Shown one piece after another: positions 5,831 to 8,035 of a stretch of DNA of 8,035 bases. The notes under the pieces were generated by a model, which was not told the DNA's origin, did not search any database, and worked only from the letters and a program-made list of their open reading frames with translations. The position numbers and the translations under genes were made by a program. The stretch covers positions 1-8,035 of the forward strand of contig JABCYT010000127.1 in assembly GCA_013290035.1 (NCBI GenBank), written 5' to 3'. Position 1 is the first letter of the stretch; the number at the start of each line of letters is the position of its first letter. This stretch comes from Alphaproteobacteria bacterium. Its GTDB lineage: Bacteria > Pseudomonadota > Alphaproteobacteria > Reyranellales > Reyranellaceae.

Positions 5831-6548
5831 ACTTACGGACGTCGTCAAGCGCTACGGCACCCACACTGTGCTGAACGGCGTGTCGCTCAACGTCGAGAGA
5901 GGCGAGATCATCGCCATCATCGGCCGCTCGGGCTCGGGCAAGAGCACCTTGCTGCGCTGCGTGAACGGGCTGGAGCCGATCCAGGGCGGCACCGTCACAT
6001 TCGACGGCACGATCGTGAACGATCCCGGCACCGACCTGCGCAAGCTTCGCCAGCATGTCGGCATCGTGTTCCAGAGCTTCAACCTCTTCCCCCATCTCAG
6101 CGTCGAGAAGAACATCACGCTGGCACCCAAGGTGGTGAAGCACGTGCCGCCCGCCGAAGCGCGGCAACTGGCCGAGGCGGTGCTGCGCAAGGTGGGACTG
6201 GCCGAGAAGATCGACGCCTATCCCGACCAGCTCTCGGGCGGCCAGCAGCAGAGGGTGGCGATCGCCCGTTCGCTCGCCATGCAGCCGGTGGTGATGCTGT
6301 TCGACGAGATCACCTCGGCGCTCGATCCCGAGCTGGTCGGCGAAGTGCTGAAGGTGCTGGAGGAGATGGCGCGCGACGGCATGACCATGATGCTGGTGAC
6401 GCACGAGATCGGCTTCGCCCGCAAGGTTGCCAACAGGGTCGTGTTCATGCACGAGGGCCGGATCTGGGAGGAAGGCCCCGCCGCCGCGACGCTCGCCAGG
6501 CCGCGCACGCCGGAGCTCGAGACGTTTCTAAGCGCTGTGCTGCACTAG
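5817..6548 (+). CDS. Amino acid ABC transporter ATP-binding protein, GlnQ/HisP-type
   Basis: This 243-residue cytoplasmic ATPase is complete in every nucleotide-binding motif: A-loop Tyr13, Walker A GRSGSGKST (36-44), Q-loop Q86 in VFQSFNLFPH, signature LSGGQQQR (139-146), Walker B VVMLFDE (158-164), D-loop SALD (167-170) and H-loop H196 in LVTHE. FNLFPHLSVEKNI and the short length without a C-terminal regulatory domain fit the polar amino acid subfamily. DppD/DppF-type ATPases are longer and end with a Cys-rich or oligopeptide C-terminal extension that is absent here. It presumably homodimerises under the two PAAT permeases, whose genes it overlaps. It is the only ATPase in a cluster with two permease pairs. 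The gene ends 2 bases from the stop codon of the convergent dioxygenase gene. Confidence 0.95.
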   Translation: MSLVELTDVVKRYGTHTVLNGVSLNVERGEIIAIIGRSGSGKSTLLRCVNGLEPIQGGTVTFDGTIVNDPGTDLRKLRQHVGIVFQSFNLFPHLSVEKNITLAPKVVKHVPPAEARQLAEAVLRKVGLAEKIDAYPDQLSGGQQQRVAIARSLAMQPVVMLFDEITSALDPELVGEVLKVLEEMARDGMTMMLVTHEIGFARKVANRVVFMHEGRIWEEGPAAATLARPRTPELETFLSAVLH

Positions 6549-6550
6549 CC

Positions 6551-7633
6551 TCAGGCATAGGCGGGGGTGAACGGATCGAGCGGAATGACCGGCTGCTTGT
6601 CGGTCGGCACGCCGCCGCGCCGCGTGCCGACCTCGATGTTGATCCACTTCTCCGCCAAAGCGGGCGGCAGGAGCCGACCGTCGGGCAGCGACAGCCAGAT
6701 GCGCATGAGATGGCGTCGCTGCGGCCCCGGCCGGTCAACATAGGCGGTGCGCGAATGGAAGACGACATGGTTCTGCAGGAACTGGATGTCGCCCGGCTCG
6801 AAGTGCAGGCGCAGGCAGAACGCATCCTCCTCGCAGATCGCATAGTACAGGTCGAGCGCCTCGCGCTGCGCGTTCGACAGGCGCGGCGCGTCGGCAAAGC
6901 GCGTGAGCGAGTCGATGTACTGGCGGACCGGCGAGTAGCCGGTGAACAGGCCGCGATGCCAGGAGAAAAGCGGCATGCCGAACCACGGCTTCTTGCCAGG
7001 CGGCACCTCGCCGCGGCGGTCCATGTAGATCGGCTTGTAGAGTTCGGCGAGCAGGTCCGGCCGGCGGCGCAGCAGCTCGTCGTGCACAGAGATGCCGCTC
7101 ACGATCATGCTTTCGCCGCCGCTGAGCGCCCGATTGAGGCAGAGCAGGGTCACGACATCGCAGGAGTCGGTATGGAAGCAGAGTTCGGCGCTGGTCTGGG
7201 TGATGCGCTTGTTGTGGTCTTCGACCGCGTCGCCGACATCGATGACGTGGCCCACCAGATGGCCGTTGCGGTTCTGCGTCACCGGGTCGCCGACATGGCG
7301 GCAGAGTCCCCAATAGACGCGGATCAGCGTCTCGCGATCGTAACGCTCGACCGGCAGGCCCTTGATGTAGCCGAATCCGAGGCCGGAGCGGATCTGCGCC
7401 CGGAGCGCCCCCAGCCGGGTCGTCAGGCGGTCGAGCGGAAAGTCGTCGCGGCCGATTTCCTGGATCGCAAGGCCGCGCATTCGCGTCAGCCGTACCGCTT
7501 CGTCGATTTCGGCGACGTCGGCCTCGCCCAGCCGGCAGATCCAGTCGTCGCGCTCCATGACCTGCGGCACCGTCCACGCGAAGCTGCCGCCGATGGGCTG
7601 GGCTGGCATGGCGGAAGTCTCGAACATGTCCAT
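6551..7633 (-). CDS. TauD/TfdA-family Fe(II)/2-oxoglutarate-dependent dioxygenase
   Basis: This 360-residue cytoplasmic oxygenase is predicted to couple 2-oxoglutarate decarboxylation to substrate hydroxylation. The metal triad is visible: H154 and D156 in CFHTDSCD, and distal H293 in QNHVVFHSRTAY. R307 and R311 in RRHLMRIWLSLPDGR have the R-x3-R spacing that binds 2-oxoglutarate and substrate in TauD. An N-terminal segment (FAWTVPQVMERDDWICRLG, 18-36) precedes the double-stranded beta-helix core, and GFGYIKGLPVERY (86-98) is the usual first core motif. I favour a subgroup of uncharacterised TauD/TfdA-like proteins over taurine dioxygenase itself, since it is longer than TauD. The start at 7633 follows a GGAGAG ribosome site; a second ATG at 7627 is equally possible. 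The frame continues open upstream only as a shadow of the LysR gene. The substrate is unknown, and its position beside the importer suggests it may act on an imported compound. Confidence 0.9.
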   Translation of the reverse strand: MDMFETSAMPAQPIGGSFAWTVPQVMERDDWICRLGEADVAEIDEAVRLTRMRGLAIQEIGRDDFPLDRLTTRLGALRAQIRSGLGFGYIKGLPVERYDRETLIRVYWGLCRHVGDPVTQNRNGHLVGHVIDVGDAVEDHNKRITQTSAELCFHTDSCDVVTLLCLNRALSGGESMIVSGISVHDELLRRRPDLLAELYKPIYMDRRGEVPPGKKPWFGMPLFSWHRGLFTGYSPVRQYIDSLTRFADAPRLSNAQREALDLYYAICEEDAFCLRLHFEPGDIQFLQNHVVFHSRTAYVDRPGPQRRHLMRIWLSLPDGRLLPPALAEKWINIEVGTRRGGVPTDKQPVIPLDPFTPAYA

Positions 7634-7637
7634 CGGG

Positions 7638-7643
7638 CTCTCC
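7638..7643 (-). promoter_or_regulatory. Ribosome binding site of the dioxygenase gene
   Basis: On the minus strand GGAGAG lies 4 bases before the ATG beginning at 7633 and 10 bases before the in-frame ATG beginning at 7627. It supports initiation here but does not decide between the two starts, which differ by two residues. It rules out the 130-residue upstream extension of the frame. Confidence 0.6.
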
Positions 7644-7692
7644 GTTTGTCGCTTCCCGGCGCCATTACGGAGCAATTTTGTCCATTTCAGAA

Positions 7693-7721
7693 ATTTTACT
7701 TTTTGATCAAGATCATTTCTA
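7693..7721 (-). promoter_or_regulatory. Candidate sigma-70-type promoter for the dioxygenase gene
   Basis: On the minus strand TAGAAA (7721-7716) and TAAAAT (7698-7693) are separated by 17 bases. They match the -35 and -10 consensus at 4 of 6 and 5 of 6 positions. Transcription would start near 7686 and give a leader of about 53 bases. The site is inside an AT-rich stretch, so chance matches are possible. It overlaps the candidate LysR promoter face to face. Confidence 0.35.
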
Positions 7722-7731
7722 AAACTATGAT
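7703..7731 (+). promoter_or_regulatory. Candidate sigma-70-type promoter for the LysR gene
   Basis: TTGATC (7703-7708) and TATGAT (7726-7731) are separated by 17 bases and match consensus at 4 of 6 and 5 of 6 positions. The expected transcription start, about 7737-7740, falls at or after the LysR start codon. The message would then be leaderless or nearly so, beginning at the ATG of 7740. That fits the absence of a Shine-Dalgarno there. Confidence 0.4.
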
Positions 7732-7741
7732 CGATGATCAT
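7704..7741. promoter_or_regulatory. Cluster of GATC-centred dyads, candidate LysR-type operator
   Basis: Four GATC cores lie at 7705, 7711, 7729 and 7736. They form three overlapping dyads: TGATC-AA-GATCA (7704-7715), GATCAT-N10-ATGATC (7711-7732) and ATGATC-GAT-GATCAT (7727-7741). A separate small palindrome, ATTTC-A-GAAAT, is at 7684-7694. LysR-type regulators commonly bind interrupted dyads between their own gene and a divergent target, and the middle dyad covers both candidate promoters. The N10 spacing is close to, but not exactly, the textbook T-N11-A box. Confidence 0.45.
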
Positions 7742-8035
7742 GGTCCATCGACATCTGCCGAGCCTGGAACGACTTCGCGCCCTGCGCGAGGTGGCGCGTC
7801 TCGGCGGCTTCTCGGCGGCGGCCGACACGCTTGGTCTCACGCAGCCGGCCGTCAGCAACCAGATCCGCCAGCTCGAGCAGCAGCTCGGAACGCGGCTTCT
7901 CGAGCGAATCGGCAAGGCCAGCAAACCGACGCCTGAAGGCTGCATCCTGATCGCAGCCTCTTCGCGCGCGTTCGCCGAGTTGGAAACGGCAATCGACGAG
8001 ATTGCCCGCATGCGTTCCGACATTTCGGGCGCGCT
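7734..8035 (+). CDS. LysR-family transcriptional regulator (5' part, runs off window)
   Basis: About 100 residues are visible with no stop before the window edge. The N-terminal winged helix-turn-helix is textbook LysR: LPSLERLRALREVARLGGFS, then AAADTLGLTQPAVSNQIRQL with the recognition helix at QPAVSNQIRQLE, then GTRLLERIGKASKPTPEG. The start of the linker helix follows (RAFAELETAIDEIARMRSD). The effector-binding domain lies beyond the window. An in-frame TGA at 7728-7730 limits the start to the ATG at 7734 or 7740. The second aligns better with usual LysR N-termini and with a leaderless transcript. Divergence from the dioxygenase gene makes that gene the likely target, and the importer operon is a possible second one. 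The inducer is unknown. Confidence 0.92.
   Translation, partial: MIMVHRHLPSLERLRALREVARLGGFSAAADTLGLTQPAVSNQIRQLEQQLGTRLLERIGKASKPTPEGCILIAASSRAFAELETAIDEIARMRSDISGA

Larger units (their letters stand above)
286..6548 (+). other. Putative seven-gene importer operon
   Basis: Seven same-strand genes have junctions of 0, +85 (repeat-filled), -4, +29, -4 and -14 bases. Three junctions overlap, and no promoter-like sequence or U-tract terminator is obvious inside. The order is binding protein, acetyltransferase, DppB-type, DppC-type, HisM-type, HisQ-type, ATPase. The tight packing supports one transcript. The hairpin at 2531-2610 could divide it into a highly expressed 5' part and a weaker 3' part. 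No convincing promoter was found before 286, so it may lie within or upstream of the first repeat. Confidence 0.65.

Noticed and set aside
6710..7936. Plus-strand open frame of 408 residues opposite the dioxygenase gene
   Set aside because: It is antisense to a gene with an intact HxD...H...R triad, and it spans the promoter region and part of the LysR gene in another frame. Composition is that of a shadow.
7634..8023. 130-residue N-terminal extension of the dioxygenase frame
   Set aside because: It runs antisense through the LysR DNA-binding domain and the AT-rich control region. A ribosome site and ATG at 7633 give a normal family length.
1..8035. tRNA or rRNA genes, CRISPR arrays, transposase genes, phage genes, toxin-antitoxin pairs
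   Set aside because: No cloverleaf, regularly spaced direct repeats, transposase motifs or small toxin-like genes were found on either strand; almost all sequence is accounted for by metabolic or transport genes.

Overview
This is a high-GC window with strong G/C third-position bias, ATGA start/stop overlaps and dispersed palindromic intergenic repeats. That suggests a soil or aquatic alphaproteobacterium of the Rhodospirillales/Hyphomicrobiales type (Reyranella-like at best). The taxonomic guess is an inference from style, with no marker gene behind it.

Layout. Positions 1-130 hold the 3' end of an unidentified plus-strand gene. Positions 137-243 hold a long imperfect hairpin repeat of dispersed intergenic (MITE/REP-like) type. 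From 286 to 6548 seven plus-strand genes are packed almost without gaps: a family-5 (peptide/nickel/opine type) periplasmic binding protein; a RimJ/RimL-type GNAT acetyltransferase; an 85-base gap filled by a double-palindrome repeat; a DppB-type and a DppC-type permease; two HisM/HisQ-type polar amino acid permeases; and a GlnQ/HisP-type ATPase. A minus-strand TauD/TfdA-type Fe(II)/2-oxoglutarate dioxygenase (6551-7633) converges on the ATPase with only 2 bases between stop codons. A LysR-type regulator diverges from the dioxygenase across an AT-rich, GATC-rich control region and runs off the window end. No gene-free stretch exceeds 300 bases.

How the genes may work together. The cluster looks like uptake of a small nitrogenous compound (peptide, amino acid or derivative) plus its modification by acetylation and, separately regulated, oxidative attack by the dioxygenase. 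The most unusual point is that both ABC importers are incomplete in complementary ways. The Dpp-type half has a binding protein and both permeases but no ATPase, while the polar-amino-acid half has both permeases and an ATPase but no binding protein. Either the missing parts lie elsewhere in the genome (the ordinary explanation) or parts are shared.

Every gene belongs to a known family. The candidates for something undescribed are the mixed importer arrangement, the covarying double-palindrome repeat abutting the dppB-like start codon, and the overlapping divergent promoter/operator region in front of the LysR gene.
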